Part shown: one piece after another, positions 7,028 through 15,545 of the stretch
Layout of the letters: each line of letters opens with the position of its first letter
How positions within the stretch are numbered: position 1 is the first letter of the stretch
NCBI RefSeq assembly: GCF_001624695.1
Contig: NZ_JSEP01000004.1
Span: 186,001 to 250,000 of the forward strand
Origin: Labrenzia sp. OB1
Lineage (GTDB): Bacteria; Pseudomonadota; Alphaproteobacteria; Rhizobiales; Stappiaceae
Direction: 5' to 3'
Length of the DNA stretch: 64,000 bases
Position numbers and translations under genes: made by a program
The notes under the pieces: model-generated
Told to the model about the DNA's origin: nothing
The model's database searches: none
What the model saw: only the letters and a program-made list of their open reading frames with translations

Positions 7028-9742
7028 ATGAGCGATACGAAAACTCCAGGCGACAAGACAATCAGCGTTGAGCGTGGCAAGACGCTTGGCCTCAAGCGCG
7101 GCGGTGGCGATCAGGGAACTGTTCGGCAATCGTTCTCGCATGGCCGGACGAAAGCCGTCGTCGTGGAAAAGAAAAAGCGCCGTCTCGTAGTTCCGGGGCA
7201 GGAGCCCAAGCCGGAAGCGCCGGCAACGGCGACCCAGCGTCTGGAAACGCCGTCCGAAGCGCCGCGCAAGCCGCAGCAGCCGGATTCGCAGGCCGCCAAG
7301 CAGGCCCGCCAGTCCGCCTCGGGTCAGCGTCAGAAGGGCAATGGCAACGTTCTGCGAACCTTGACCAAGGAAGAAGCGGCGGCCCGTTCGGCTGCGCTTG
7401 AGATGGCCAAGGTGCGTGAGGTCGAGGAAAGCAAGCGCCGTCAGGAAGACGAAGCGCGCCGTGCTGCCGAAGCCGCCAAGCGCAAGATTGAAGATGAAGC
7501 CCGTGCCAAGGCGGAAGCGGAAGCCCGCGCGAAGTTCGAAGCGGAAAACGCCCATCTTGCTGAAGCCAAGGCCAAGGAAGCCGAGGCTGCGCCGGAACCC
7601 GCTGCCCCCGCCGAAGCCGCACAGCCAGCCGGCGCCCGTCAGGCGGCGCCTGCCGACAGTGGGCGTCCGCGCAACCTGAACGAGATGGGCCGGCGGAAAG
7701 CGCCTGCCGAGGATCGTTCTGCACCGGCTGCGCGTCAGCCGGCTGGTCCAGGTCCTGAAGAGGAAGATCGCGGCAAAAAGGATGTGCGCGCGGTCAAACG
7801 TCCGAAACAGGCTCCGGCGCCCGCGGCACGTCCGCGCGGTGGAGACGACCGCCGCCGCTCGAAATTGACGATTTCCGCCGCCACCGGTGGCGATGACGGT
7901 CAGCGCGCACGTTCGCTCGCGTCCATGCGCCGGCGTCAGGAAAAAGCCAAACGCGGCCAGCAACAGGTGGTGCGCGAGAAGATTTCCCGTGAAGTCGTGC
8001 TGCCGGAGGCAATCACCATCCAGGAGCTGGCCAACCGTATGGCCGAGCGTGCTGTGGATGTGATCAAGCTGCTGATGAAGCAGGGCCAGATGCTCAAGAT
8101 GAACGACGTCATCGACGCCGACACGGCCGAGCTGATTGCTCAGGAAATGGGCCACACGGTCAAACGCGTTTCCGAGTCGGATGTTGAAGAAGGCCTGTTC
8201 ACCCAGGAAGACGATGCGTCCACCAAACAGGCGCGTCCGCCTGTCGTGACCATCATGGGCCATGTCGATCACGGCAAGACGTCCCTGCTCGATGCGCTGC
8301 GCAAGTCCAAGGTTGTCACCGGCGAAGCCGGCGGCATCACCCAGCATATCGGCGCTTATCAGGTCGACCAGGACGGTCAGAAAATCACCTTCATCGATAC
8401 GCCGGGTCACGCTGCGTTCTCGCAGATGCGTGCCCGCGGCGCCAAGTCGACCGATATCGTGATCCTGGTCGTTGCGGCCGATGACGGTGTCATGCCGCAG
8501 ACCAAGGAAGCGATTGCGCATGCCAAGGCCTCGGGTGCTCCGATCATTGTCGCCATCAACAAGATGGACAAGCCGGAAGCCGATCCCAACCGGGTTCGCA
8601 CCGAGCTGCTGAGCGACGAACTTGTCGTGGAATCCATGGGTGGTGATGTCATTGACGTGGAAGTGTCGGCGAAAACCGGTCAGGGCCTCGACAAGCTTCT
8701 GGAAATGATCCTGCTTCAGGCGGAAGTTCTCGAGCTTCAGGCCAACCCGGACCGCACGGCGGAAGGCATCGTCATCGAGGCGCAGCTGGATCGCGGCCGT
8801 GGTCCGGTGGCAACCGTTCTGGTTCAGAAAGGCACGCTCAAGCCGGGCGATATTGTGGTCGCAGGGGCCGAATGGGGCCGTGTCCGCGCCATGCTCGATG
8901 AAAACGGCAAGCAGGTGAAGGAAGCCGGCCCGGCCAAACCGGTCGCGGTTCTGGGCTTCCAGGGCACGCCGGAAGCCGGTGACATGGTCGCGGTCGTCGA
9001 AAACGAAGCCCGTGCCCGTGAGATCACCGATTACCGTCAGCGTCAGGTCCGCGAAAAGGCATCCGTGGTCGCCTCCGGCGCCCGTGGCTCGCTCGAGCAG
9101 ATGATGAACAGGCTGCAGGAGACCGGCAAGAAGGAATTCCCGCTGGTTCTCAAGGCAGACGTGCAGGGGTCCGCAGAGGCGATCGTCCATGCGCTCAACG
9201 AGCTTGGCACCGACGAGGTCGGGGCACGTATCCTGCTCTCCGGCGTGGGTGGTATCACCGAAAGCGACATCACCCTGGCGGCGGCTTCCAAGGCTCCGAT
9301 CATCGGCTTTAACGTGCGTGCGAACAAGCAGGCCCGCGAAGCTGCGTCCCGTGACGGAATCGAAATCCGGTACTACAACGTGATTTACGATCTCGTCGAC
9401 GACATCAAGGCGGCCATGTCCGGCCTTCTGTCGCCGGAACGCCGCGAAACCTTCCTGGGCAATGCGGAGATCAAGGAAGTCTTCCACATCTCCAAGGTCG
9501 GCAAGGTCGCCGGGTGTCTGGTTACCGAAGGCGTTGTGGAACGTGGCGCGAATGTCCGCCTCATCCGTGACGACGTGGTCATCCACGAAGGCGAACTTGG
9601 AACGCTCAAGCGCTTCAAGGATGAAGTCAAATCGGTCGAGTCCGGTCAGGAATGCGGCATGAATTTCGTCAAGTATCAGGACATGCGAGCAGGCGACATC
9701 ATCGAGTGTTTCCGCGTCGAGCAGATCGCCAGATCGCTTTGA
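7028..9742 (+). CDS. infB: Translation initiation factor IF-2
   Basis: IF2 is the GTPase that places initiator tRNA on the 30S subunit and joins the subunits. The 904-residue protein starts with a long low-complexity region rich in Ala, Lys, Glu and Arg (about 50-300), then an IF2_N domain ([20 protein letters not shown]). The G domain has GHVDHGKT (residues 411-418), DTPGH, NKMD and a SAK motif, followed by beta-barrel domains and the C-terminal tRNA-binding domain ending in [12 protein letters not shown] 7028 follows GAAGGC and gives the usual start [11 protein letters not shown]; the open frame further upstream overlaps ylxR and is not used. A hairpin terminator follows the stop. Confidence 0.97.
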   Translation: MSDTKTPGDKTISVERGKTLGLKRGGGDQGTVRQSFSHGRTKAVVVEKKKRRLVVPGQEPKPEAPATATQRLETPSEAPRKPQQPDSQAAKQARQSASGQRQKGNGNVLRTLTKEEAAARSAALEMAKVREVEESKRRQEDEARRAAEAAKRKIEDEARAKAEAEARAKFEAENAHLAEAKAKEAEAAPEPAAPAEAAQPAGARQAAPADSGRPRNLNEMGRRKAPAEDRSAPAARQPAGPGPEEEDRGKKDVRAVKRPKQAPAPAARPRGGDDRRRSKLTISAATGGDDGQRARSLASMRRRQEKAKRGQQQVVREKISREVVLPEAITIQELANRMAERAVDVIKLLMKQGQMLKMNDVIDADTAELIAQEMGHTVKRVSESDVEEGLFTQEDDASTKQARPPVVTIMGHVDHGKTSLLDALRKSKVVTGEAGGITQHIGAYQVDQDGQKITFIDTPGHAAFSQMRARGAKSTDIVILVVAADDGVMPQTKEAIAHAKASGAPIIVAINKMDKPEADPNRVRTELLSDELVVESMGGDVIDVEVSAKTGQGLDKLLEMILLQAEVLELQANPDRTAEGIVIEAQLDRGRGPVATVLVQKGTLKPGDIVVAGAEWGRVRAMLDENGKQVKEAGPAKPVAVLGFQGTPEAGDMVAVVENEARAREITDYRQRQVREKASVVASGARGSLEQMMNRLQETGKKEFPLVLKADVQGSAEAIVHALNELGTDEVGARILLSGVGGITESDITLAAASKAPIIGFNVRANKQAREAASRDGIEIRYYNVIYDLVDDIKAAMSGLLSPERRETFLGNAEIKEVFHISKVGKVAGCLVTEGVVERGANVRLIRDDVVIHEGELGTLKRFKDEVKSVESGQECGMNFVKYQDMRAGDIIECFRVEQIARSL

Positions 9743-9780
9743 TCGCAAGTTAGGATCACATAGATCCAGTATCAGATATG

Positions 9781-9806
9781 AGGGCGCGCGAAAGCGCGCT
9801 CTTTTT
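9781..9806 (+). terminator. Rho-independent terminator after infB
   Basis: AGGGCGCGC (9781-9789) pairs with GCGCGCTCT (9794-9802; one G-T pair) around a GAAA tetraloop, followed by TTTT. It lies 39 bases after infB and before rbfA, so rbfA-truB is either separately transcribed or reached by read-through. Confidence 0.8.
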
Positions 9807-9909
9807 ACAATTGGACCGCGCCAACGGCGCGGCATAAGCGCCGGATTGCCGATGGGTGCGCAGATTGACGCTGCGCATGTCCGCAATGACGGCGGTCAGG
9901 ACAACTACA

Positions 9910-10317
9910 ATGGCAAGACATCACGGACAAGACAGCCGTGGCCCGTCCCAGCGGCAGTTGCGCGTCGGCGAAACCGTGCGCAAGGAGCTGTCGGACATTC
10001 TGACCCGCGGTGAATTCTCCGATCCGGATCTGGACGGGGTCATCGTCACCATTCCCGAGGTCCGCATGACGCCGGACCTGCGCCTGGCGACCTGCCTCGT
10101 CATGCCGCTCGGCGGGAAGAATGCCGACAAGGTGGAAAAGGCCCTCAACCGAAGCGCAAAGTTTCTGCGCGGCCAGGTGTCCCGGCGGCTGACCATGAAA
10201 TACATGCCCGATCTGCGCTTCGTCCTCGACACACGCTTCGATGACGACGACCGCATCGACACGCTGCTTCATTCGCCTGACGTTGCGAAGGATCTCGGTA
10301 AGGACGAAGACGAATAG
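9910..10317 (+). CDS. rbfA: 30S ribosome-binding factor RbfA
   Basis: RbfA is a small KH-fold protein needed for maturation of the 16S rRNA 5' end and for cold adaptation. The 135-residue protein has the expected RQLRVGETVRKELSDIL start, a VTIPEVRMTPDLRLATCLV strand-helix segment, and VSRRLTMKYMPDLRFVLD toward the end. ATG 9910 was chosen because homologues start just before the RVGE helix and AGGA precedes it; the frame extends upstream without family-like sequence. It follows the infB terminator by about 100 bases and precedes truB, with a 196-base gap that contains degenerate repeats. Confidence 0.95.
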   Translation: MARHHGQDSRGPSQRQLRVGETVRKELSDILTRGEFSDPDLDGVIVTIPEVRMTPDLRLATCLVMPLGGKNADKVEKALNRSAKFLRGQVSRRLTMKYMPDLRFVLDTRFDDDDRIDTLLHSPDVAKDLGKDEDE

Positions 10318-10346
10318 GACTGGCCGGTCTCGACCACTTTCGCTGC

Positions 10347-10456
10347 GTCGCCCCGGCGCAGGCAGGGGGCCGGTAAACACCGGCGAGTGGCTTGAATGCC
10401 GGGCGATCGGCGCGCGGGGGGACTTGATCCAGGTTTCTCGCGACTCGAACCGGGAT
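10347..10456. repeat. Degenerate intergenic palindromic repeats between rbfA and truB
   Basis: The gap contains a stretch of alternating GC-rich half-sites (GTCGCCCCGGCGCAGGCAGG, then GTAAACACCGG). ATCCAGGTT (10427-10435) then faces AACCGGGAT (10448-10456), an inverted repeat with one mismatch. The second pair shares its GATCC-GGT...ACC-GGATC core with the perfect palindrome at 33498-33520. These look like dispersed intergenic repeat elements of the kind common in alphaproteobacterial genomes. Confidence 0.45.
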
Positions 10457-10513
10457 GACAAGGAGAGGTCATGCTTCTCTCCAAGGGCCACAGCACTCTC
10501 AAACGGAGCCGAT

Positions 10514-11458
10514 ATGGCACGGCAACAACAAGTCAAAAGAAAAAAGAATGCCATCAACGGCTGGCTTGTGCTCGACAAGCCTTTCGGCATCACCTCGAAC
10601 GAAGCTCTCGGTAAGCTGAAGCGGATCTTTTCGCCGCAGAAGGTTGGCCATGCCGGAACGCTCGACCCGCGCGCGTCCGGTCTGCTGCCTGTGGCCTTTG
10701 GAGAGGCAACCAAGACGGTGCCTTTCGTCATGGATGGCCGCAAGGTTTATCGCTTCGAGGTGACCTGGGGCGTTGAAACCGATACCGATGATACCGAGGG
10801 CAAGGAAGTGGCGAGCTCCGATTTGCGCCCTGAGCCTGACGCGATCACAGCCGTACTCGGCGAATTTGTAGGAACCATCCAGCAGGTGCCGCCGAAATTC
10901 TCGGCCATCAAGGTGGCTGGAGAGCGGGCCTATGACCTAGCGCGCGACGGCGAAGACGTTGAACTTGCCGCCCGTCCCATCGATGTTCATCGCCTGGATC
11001 TCGTTGAATGTCCCGATGCCGATCGCGCCGTGTTTGAAGCGGAATGTGGCAAGGGCACCTATGTGCGCGCGCTTGCGCGCGATCTCGGTCGCCGGCTTGG
11101 CACCCGTGGCCATGTCACCGAACTCCGCCGTCTGCTCGTCGGCCCGTTCGGCGAGAACGATCTGGTCGCACTGGACGAGATCCTGGAAGCGGCCGAAGAA
11201 CTGGCGGACGGTGAGAGCGTCGAGGCGCTTGTCTCCGAATTCGTTCTGCCGGTGCGCGAGGCGATGGACGATTTGGTTGAACTTCCGGTTTCCGGCGACG
11301 ATGCGGCCAAGATCCGCAAGGGCATGGCGGTGCTTCTGCGCGGCCGCGATGCCCCGCTCAACACGGACATCGCCTTCGCCAGTCACGCCAATGTTCCGGT
11401 GGCGATCGGTTCGATAGAAAAAGGCCGGTTCCAGCCGACGCGGGTGTTCAACCTGTAA
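10514..11458 (+). CDS. truB: tRNA pseudouridine(55) synthase TruB
   Basis: TruB converts U55 in the T-loop of tRNAs to pseudouridine and also acts as a tRNA chaperone. The 314-residue protein has motif I (GWLVLDKPFGITSNEAL), the catalytic motif KVGHAGTLDPRASGLLPVA with its essential Asp (about residues 42-60), TKTVPFVMDGRKVYRFEVTWG, and KGTYVRALARDLG later on. The C-terminal part is a PUA-like domain. ATG 10514 was chosen because the first family motif begins within 20 residues and ACGGAG precedes it. In related genomes truB is usually followed directly by rpsO; here a nucleotidyltransferase gene sits between them. Confidence 0.96.
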   Translation: MARQQQVKRKKNAINGWLVLDKPFGITSNEALGKLKRIFSPQKVGHAGTLDPRASGLLPVAFGEATKTVPFVMDGRKVYRFEVTWGVETDTDDTEGKEVASSDLRPEPDAITAVLGEFVGTIQQVPPKFSAIKVAGERAYDLARDGEDVELAARPIDVHRLDLVECPDADRAVFEAECGKGTYVRALARDLGRRLGTRGHVTELRRLLVGPFGENDLVALDEILEAAEELADGESVEALVSEFVLPVREAMDDLVELPVSGDDAAKIRKGMAVLLRGRDAPLNTDIAFASHANVPVAIGSIEKGRFQPTRVFNL

Positions 11459-11571
11459 GCGGTATTTGAACTGCGCAGGCGTCTGGACGCCGGCTTAATG
11501 GACGCCAATGCACCGATATTGACCCTTCAGGCGGGAATGGTAGTTTCCGGTAACAATTCGGAGCAGTCCTG

Positions 11572-12381
11572 ATGGAGAGCCGCAAAGTTATCGAGCTTAT
11601 TGCCGGAAAGCTTAGGTCGGAACAGTACTTGCAGGCGCTCTGTTTGAGTGGAAGCTACGGTGCCGGTCTGGAAGACGGTTTCAGTGACATCGATTTTCTT
11701 GCCGTTCTGGACGACCGGGCATTTGACACTTTCACGCAAACCTGGCGCAAAACCCTGTCGACCGTTGGTGAAATTGTTCTTTGGAGAGAATTCAAAAGGA
11801 CAGATCTCCTTGTCAATGCTGTCACAGCGGACTGGCTCAGGATCGATCTGCTTTGCGTCAACGCTGACCGGATCAATATTGGCCGTGCCCGGAACGGTCT
11901 TGAGGTTCTCTTTGACCATGCGGGGCTTGTGGAAGCGCTGCCTGAAGTCCTGAAAGATGCCGGCCCCGATCCAATACAGATGCAATACCAGTTTGAGGAG
12001 TTCATTCGCATCCTCGGGCTGATGCCTGTCGCCATGGGGCGGCAGGAATATTTCAATGCGGTCACAGGAGTGACCCATCTTCGAAATTTGCTCGTCAATC
12101 TTCTCATCGAGGAGACACGGGCGCCTCACAGGGGCGGAGCGCTGCACCTCAACAGGTTGATCACGGACGAGCAGAAAGAGCTCCTGGGCTCTTTGCCAGC
12201 GCTTGTTCCCGGCCGGGAGATCGCAATTGAAGCACACCTTGCCTACGCGGCTGCCTATCTTCCGCGTGCACGTAAATTGGCGGACCGTTACGCAATTCCG
12301 TGGCCGGAAAGATTTGAACAAGTGACTTTGAGCAACTTGAACTTGAAGCTCGGGCTCGATGTTTCGCATCTGCGCGACTGA
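11572..12381 (+). CDS. Nucleotidyltransferase-fold protein, aminoglycoside adenylyltransferase-like
   Basis: A 269-residue protein with an N-terminal polymerase-beta-type nucleotidyltransferase core: GSYGAGLEDGFSDIDFL (about residues 26-42) supplies the GS motif and the two metal-binding Asp residues. A third acidic residue is likely in WLRIDLLCV (about 85-93). The remaining 170 residues are probably helical (QYQFEEFIRILGLMP), a layout seen in ANT-type aminoglycoside adenylyltransferases and in minimal nucleotidyltransferases. I cannot assign a substrate, and resistance should not be assumed. GGAG lies 10 bases before ATG 11572. The gene looks less G+C-rich than its neighbours and interrupts truB-rpsO, so recent acquisition is plausible. 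No HEPN partner gene is adjacent. Confidence 0.75.
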   Translation: MESRKVIELIAGKLRSEQYLQALCLSGSYGAGLEDGFSDIDFLAVLDDRAFDTFTQTWRKTLSTVGEIVLWREFKRTDLLVNAVTADWLRIDLLCVNADRINIGRARNGLEVLFDHAGLVEALPEVLKDAGPDPIQMQYQFEEFIRILGLMPVAMGRQEYFNAVTGVTHLRNLLVNLLIEETRAPHRGGALHLNRLITDEQKELLGSLPALVPGREIAIEAHLAYAAAYLPRARKLADRYAIPWPERFEQVTLSNLNLKLGLDVSHLRD

Positions 12382-12610
12382 GAATGCCGGACGAAGTTCT
12401 CAAGCCGACTTTACCTGCGGCCCGCCGAATGCAACCGTGTGAAAGATACCACTAGCTTTTCCTGACGTTTTCCGCCATATATCGCCGCCATTGGGCATTT
12501 CAGCTCAATTCGTCCGTAAGTCTCCTTTGCTGAACGACATCTCGGCTCTGGAAACTCGCGGATCAGGCCGGGTTTCCGGCAGTTCAACGTGTCCGGTCAA
12601 CGGACCACCA

Positions 12611-12631
12611 CTCTTTGAAAGGAAAAGAGCG
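12611..12631 (+). promoter_or_regulatory. rpsO ribosome site in a hairpin loop
   Basis: CTCTTT (12611-12616) pairs with AAAGAG (12624-12629), leaving the loop GAAAGGA, which is the Shine-Dalgarno sequence of rpsO (ATG 12632). The stem ends two bases before the start codon. Upstream, from the end of the nucleotidyltransferase gene, 230 bases hold no gene and only a weak promoter-like ATATAT (near 12477). Confidence 0.5.
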
Positions 12632-12901
12632 ATGTCGATTACAACAGAGCGTAAAGCTGAGCTCATGAAGGAATTCGCCACCAAGGAAGGCGACACCGGG
12701 TCTCCTGAAGTACAGGTAGCCATCCTGACCGAGCGGATCAACAATCTGACCGAGCACTTCAAGGAACATGGCAAGGACAATCACTCCCGCCGGGGTCTCC
12801 TGAAGATGGTTGCGCAGCGCCGGTCCCTTCTGGACTATGCGCGTGGCAAGAGCGAAGAGCGTTACAAGACACTCATCGAGCGTCTCGGCATTCGCCGCTA
12901 A
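12632..12901 (+). CDS. rpsO: 30S ribosomal protein S15
   Basis: S15 binds the central domain of 16S rRNA early in 30S assembly. The 89-residue protein is the standard length and shows the family pattern: [20 protein letters not shown], then [38 protein letters not shown] and an ending in [12 protein letters not shown] 12632 follows AAAGGA, which lies in the loop of a small stem. In Escherichia coli S15 represses its own translation through a leader structure, so the hairpin may serve a similar purpose. pnp follows, as in most Proteobacteria, after a strong terminator. Confidence 0.97.
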   Translation: MSITTERKAELMKEFATKEGDTGSPEVQVAILTERINNLTEHFKEHGKDNHSRRGLLKMVAQRRSLLDYARGKSEERYKTLIERLGIRR

Positions 12902-12911
12902 AATCCCAAAT

Positions 12912-12947
12912 AAAAAAACGCGGTGGGAAAAAACGCCGCGTTTTTTT
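12912..12947 (+). terminator. Rho-independent terminator after rpsO
   Basis: A run of A followed by CGCGG (12912-12923) pairs with CCGCG followed by seven T (12936-12947) around a 12-base loop. The A and T tracts make it potentially active in both directions. It starts 11 bases after the rpsO stop. Confidence 0.85.
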
Positions 12948-13288
12948 GCATCGGGCACTCCTCCCGGATCGCTTGCGCAGGCAAACCGGTCTGTTGGACG
13001 TGAACGCCCCATGCGCCGAACTGCGAGCAGAGCCATCCATGTCGTCGATCCCTTGCGGATCTGCGGACCGGGTTTTGTTCTTGAGCGTTTCCATTTTTCC
13101 GGCAAACGCTCTATAGAAACCTCGTGACACGTCATGGGGCAGGATTACCGGCTTCTTTCCAGGTTCAAATCAGAAAGCAGCCCGTTGTCTTGCCCGTGAC
13201 ATGTCCGCCGGTAACCGGCCCATCCGGGGCCGACCGGGAAAGTGTCTGTTCCCAGTGTGTGCTGTACCGAACAGCGGGGGAACGGGCA

Positions 13289-13306
13289 AATCTGTAAGGA
13301 CAGATT
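13289..13306 (+). promoter_or_regulatory. pnp ribosome site in a hairpin tetraloop
   Basis: AATCTGT (13289-13295) pairs perfectly with ACAGATT (13300-13306) around the loop AAGG, which is the core of the pnp Shine-Dalgarno sequence. The stem ends exactly at the ATG (13307). pnp is autoregulated through its leader in Escherichia coli, so a control role is plausible, but this is inferred from the sequence alone. Confidence 0.55.
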
Positions 13307-15433
13307 ATGTTTGATGTTCATCGTGTAGAAGTCGAGTGGGGCGGTCGTCCGCTCGTGCTCGAAACGGGCAAGGTTGCCCGCCAGGCCGATGGCGCCGTGA
13401 TGGCGACCTACGGCGAAACCAAGGTTCTGGCGACAGTCGTGTCCGCCAAGCAGCCGAAGCCGGGTCAGGATTTCTTTCCGCTCACCGTGAACTACCAGGA
13501 AAAGGCATTTGCCGCCGGTAAGATCCCGGGTGGCTTCTTCAAGCGCGAAGGCCGCCCGTCTGAGCATGAAACGCTGACGTCGCGCCTGATCGACCGTCCG
13601 ATCCGCCCGCTGTTCGCCAAGGGCTACAAGAACGACACCCAGATCGTCATCACCGTGCTCTCCCACGATTTGGAGAATGCGCCGGACATGCTGGCGCTGG
13701 TCGCTTCTTCTGCGGCTCTCACGCTGTCCGGCGTTCCCTTCATGGGACCGATCGGCGGCGCGCGCGTCGGCTACATCGACGGCGAATATGTGCTGAACCC
13801 GCTGGTCGACGACATGCCGGAATCGGCCCTGGACCTGATTGTCGCCGGAACCGGCGATGCGGTTCTGATGGTGGAATCCGAAGCCAAGGAACTTGACGAA
13901 GACATCATGCTCGGTGCCGTCATGTTCGGTCACAAGGGCTTCCAGCCGGTTATCGACGCGATCATCAAGCTCGCTGAAACGGCTGCAAAGGAACCGCGCG
14001 ATCTGGTCATCCCGGATCACTCGGACCTGTTTGAAAAAATCAAGTCCATGGCCGCTGACGATCTGACGGCCGCCTACAAGATCACCTCCAAGACCGAGCG
14101 CAAGAATGCTGTCGACGCCGCCAAGGCAAAGGTCGTGGAAGCGCTGGTCACCAACGCCGCTGAAGGTGAAGCGGTGGAAGCCATCGTGCTCGGCGATCAG
14201 TTCAAGAAACTGGAAGCCGAAATCGTTCGTGGCGGCATCCTCGACACGGGCACCCGTATCGACGGACGTGACCTGTCCACCGTGCGTTCGATTTCCTCCG
14301 AAGTCGGCATCCTGCCGCGCGCGCACGGCTCTGCCCTGTTCACACGTGGTGAAACCCAGGCTCTCGCGGTTGCCACCCTCGGCACCGGCGAAGACGAGCA
14401 GTTCGTCGATCTTCTGGAAGGCACCGTGAAGGCGCACTTCATGCTGCATTACAACTTCCCGCCCTATTCCGTGGGCGAGACCGGCCGGATGGGCTCCCCT
14501 GGACGCCGTGAAATCGGCCACGGCAAGCTGGCCTGGCGCGCCATCAATCCGATGATGCCGCCGCACCACGACTTCCCCTACACTGTCCGCGTCGTGTCCG
14601 AAGTCACCGAATCCAACGGTTCGTCCTCGATGGCAACCGTCTGCGGTACCTCTCTGGCACTGATGGACGCAGGCGTTCCGCTGAAGGCTCCGGTCGCCGG
14701 TATCGCCATGGGTCTGATCAAGGAAGGCGAGCGCTTCGCGGTTCTGTCCGACATTCTCGGCGACGAGGATCACCTTGGCGACATGGACTTCAAGGTTGCG
14801 GGAACCGAAAACGGCATCACGTCCCTGCAGATGGACATCAAGATCGACGGTATTACCGAAGAGATCATGAAGGTTGCCTTGGGACAGGCGAAGGACGGCC
14901 GCGTTCACATTCTCAAGGAAATGTCGAACGAAATTACCGAAGCCCGTGCCGAACTCGGCGAACATGCGCCGCGCATCGAAGTGATGAAGATCCCGGTCGA
15001 CAAGATCCGTGAAGTCATCGGCTCCGGTGGCAAGGTCATCCGGGAAATCGTCGAGAAGACCGGTGCGAAGGTCAATATCGAGGACGATGGCACCGTCAAG
15101 ATCGCTTCGTCCGACGGCAAGGCGATCAAGGCTGCGATAAACTGGATCAACTCCATTGCCGCTGAACCGGAAGTAGGTGTGATCTACGAAGGCACGGTTG
15201 TGAAATGCGTCGATTTCGGCGCGTTCGTGAACTTCTTCGGCGCCAAGGACGGTCTGGTCCACATTTCCCAGCTTGCTCCCCAGAAGGTCGCCAAGGTCAC
15301 CGATGTGATCAAGGAAGGCGACAAGGTCTGGGTCAAGCTCATGGGCTTTGACGAACGTGGCAAGGTGCGCCTGTCGATGAAGGTTGTCGATCAGGAAACC
15401 GGCAAGGAAATTCCGAAGGATGGCGGGGAATAA
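13307..15433 (+). CDS. pnp: Polyribonucleotide nucleotidyltransferase (PNPase)
   Basis: PNPase degrades RNA 3'-5' by phosphorolysis and is part of the RNA degradosome. The 708-residue length is typical. Order: first RNase PH domain (about 1-230, with [20 protein letters not shown]), an all-alpha linker, second RNase PH domain (about 310-545, with the active-site region [18 protein letters not shown] and [19 protein letters not shown]), KH domain ([16 protein letters not shown], about 565-580) and S1 domain ([17 protein letters not shown] to RLSMK). The protein begins [19 protein letters not shown] 13307 abuts a hairpin carrying the ribosome site. A terminator follows the stop. Confidence 0.98.
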   Translation: MFDVHRVEVEWGGRPLVLETGKVARQADGAVMATYGETKVLATVVSAKQPKPGQDFFPLTVNYQEKAFAAGKIPGGFFKREGRPSEHETLTSRLIDRPIRPLFAKGYKNDTQIVITVLSHDLENAPDMLALVASSAALTLSGVPFMGPIGGARVGYIDGEYVLNPLVDDMPESALDLIVAGTGDAVLMVESEAKELDEDIMLGAVMFGHKGFQPVIDAIIKLAETAAKEPRDLVIPDHSDLFEKIKSMAADDLTAAYKITSKTERKNAVDAAKAKVVEALVTNAAEGEAVEAIVLGDQFKKLEAEIVRGGILDTGTRIDGRDLSTVRSISSEVGILPRAHGSALFTRGETQALAVATLGTGEDEQFVDLLEGTVKAHFMLHYNFPPYSVGETGRMGSPGRREIGHGKLAWRAINPMMPPHHDFPYTVRVVSEVTESNGSSSMATVCGTSLALMDAGVPLKAPVAGIAMGLIKEGERFAVLSDILGDEDHLGDMDFKVAGTENGITSLQMDIKIDGITEEIMKVALGQAKDGRVHILKEMSNEITEARAELGEHAPRIEVMKIPVDKIREVIGSGGKVIREIVEKTGAKVNIEDDGTVKIASSDGKAIKAAINWINSIAAEPEVGVIYEGTVVKCVDFGAFVNFFGAKDGLVHISQLAPQKVAKVTDVIKEGDKVWVKLMGFDERGKVRLSMKVVDQETGKEIPKDGGE

Positions 15434-15463
15434 GCCGCTTTATCCTGGAACCTGAAATCGAAG

Positions 15464-15490
15464 CGGGGGCCTCCATGGCCCCCGTTTTTT
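15464..15490 (+). terminator. Rho-independent terminator after pnp
   Basis: CGGGGGCC (15464-15471) pairs with GGCCCCCG (15477-15484) around a five-base loop, followed by six T. It ends the pnp transcript before the convergent GGDEF/EAL gene. Confidence 0.9.
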
Positions 15491-15545
15491 GTGTCTGCAG
15501 TACGTTCGTGCCGAAGAGATTTCCCTCAACTGCGGTCGGTCTTGT

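Larger units (their letters stand above)
12902..13306 (+). other. Gap between rpsO and pnp: terminator, inverted repeat and pnp leader
   Basis: There is no gene in these 405 bases. The stretch starts with the rpsO terminator (12912-12947). GAGCGTTT (13083-13090) and AAACGCTC (13104-13111) form an 8-bp inverted repeat directly before CTATAG (13111-13116), which could be a -10 element with a weak -35 (TTTCCA). The last 18 bases form the hairpin that carries the pnp ribosome site. Confidence 0.5.

Noticed and set aside
6983-9886. A 967-codon open frame on the minus strand opposite infB
   Set aside because: It is antisense to a certain gene. Its sequence is rich in His, Arg, Leu and Gly with no family pattern, as expected for a mirror frame in G+C-rich DNA.
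11572-12381. Aminoglycoside resistance gene (aadA or ant)
   Set aside because: Only the general nucleotidyltransferase core is visible; the family is broad and no substrate can be named.
11572-12381. MNT-HEPN toxin-antitoxin pair
   Set aside because: There is no HEPN-type gene beside it, and the protein is longer than a minimal MNT antitoxin.
13145-15262. A 705-codon open frame on the minus strand opposite pnp
   Set aside because: Mirror frame of pnp: low complexity (many Asp, His and Val), no ribosome site and no recognisable domain.
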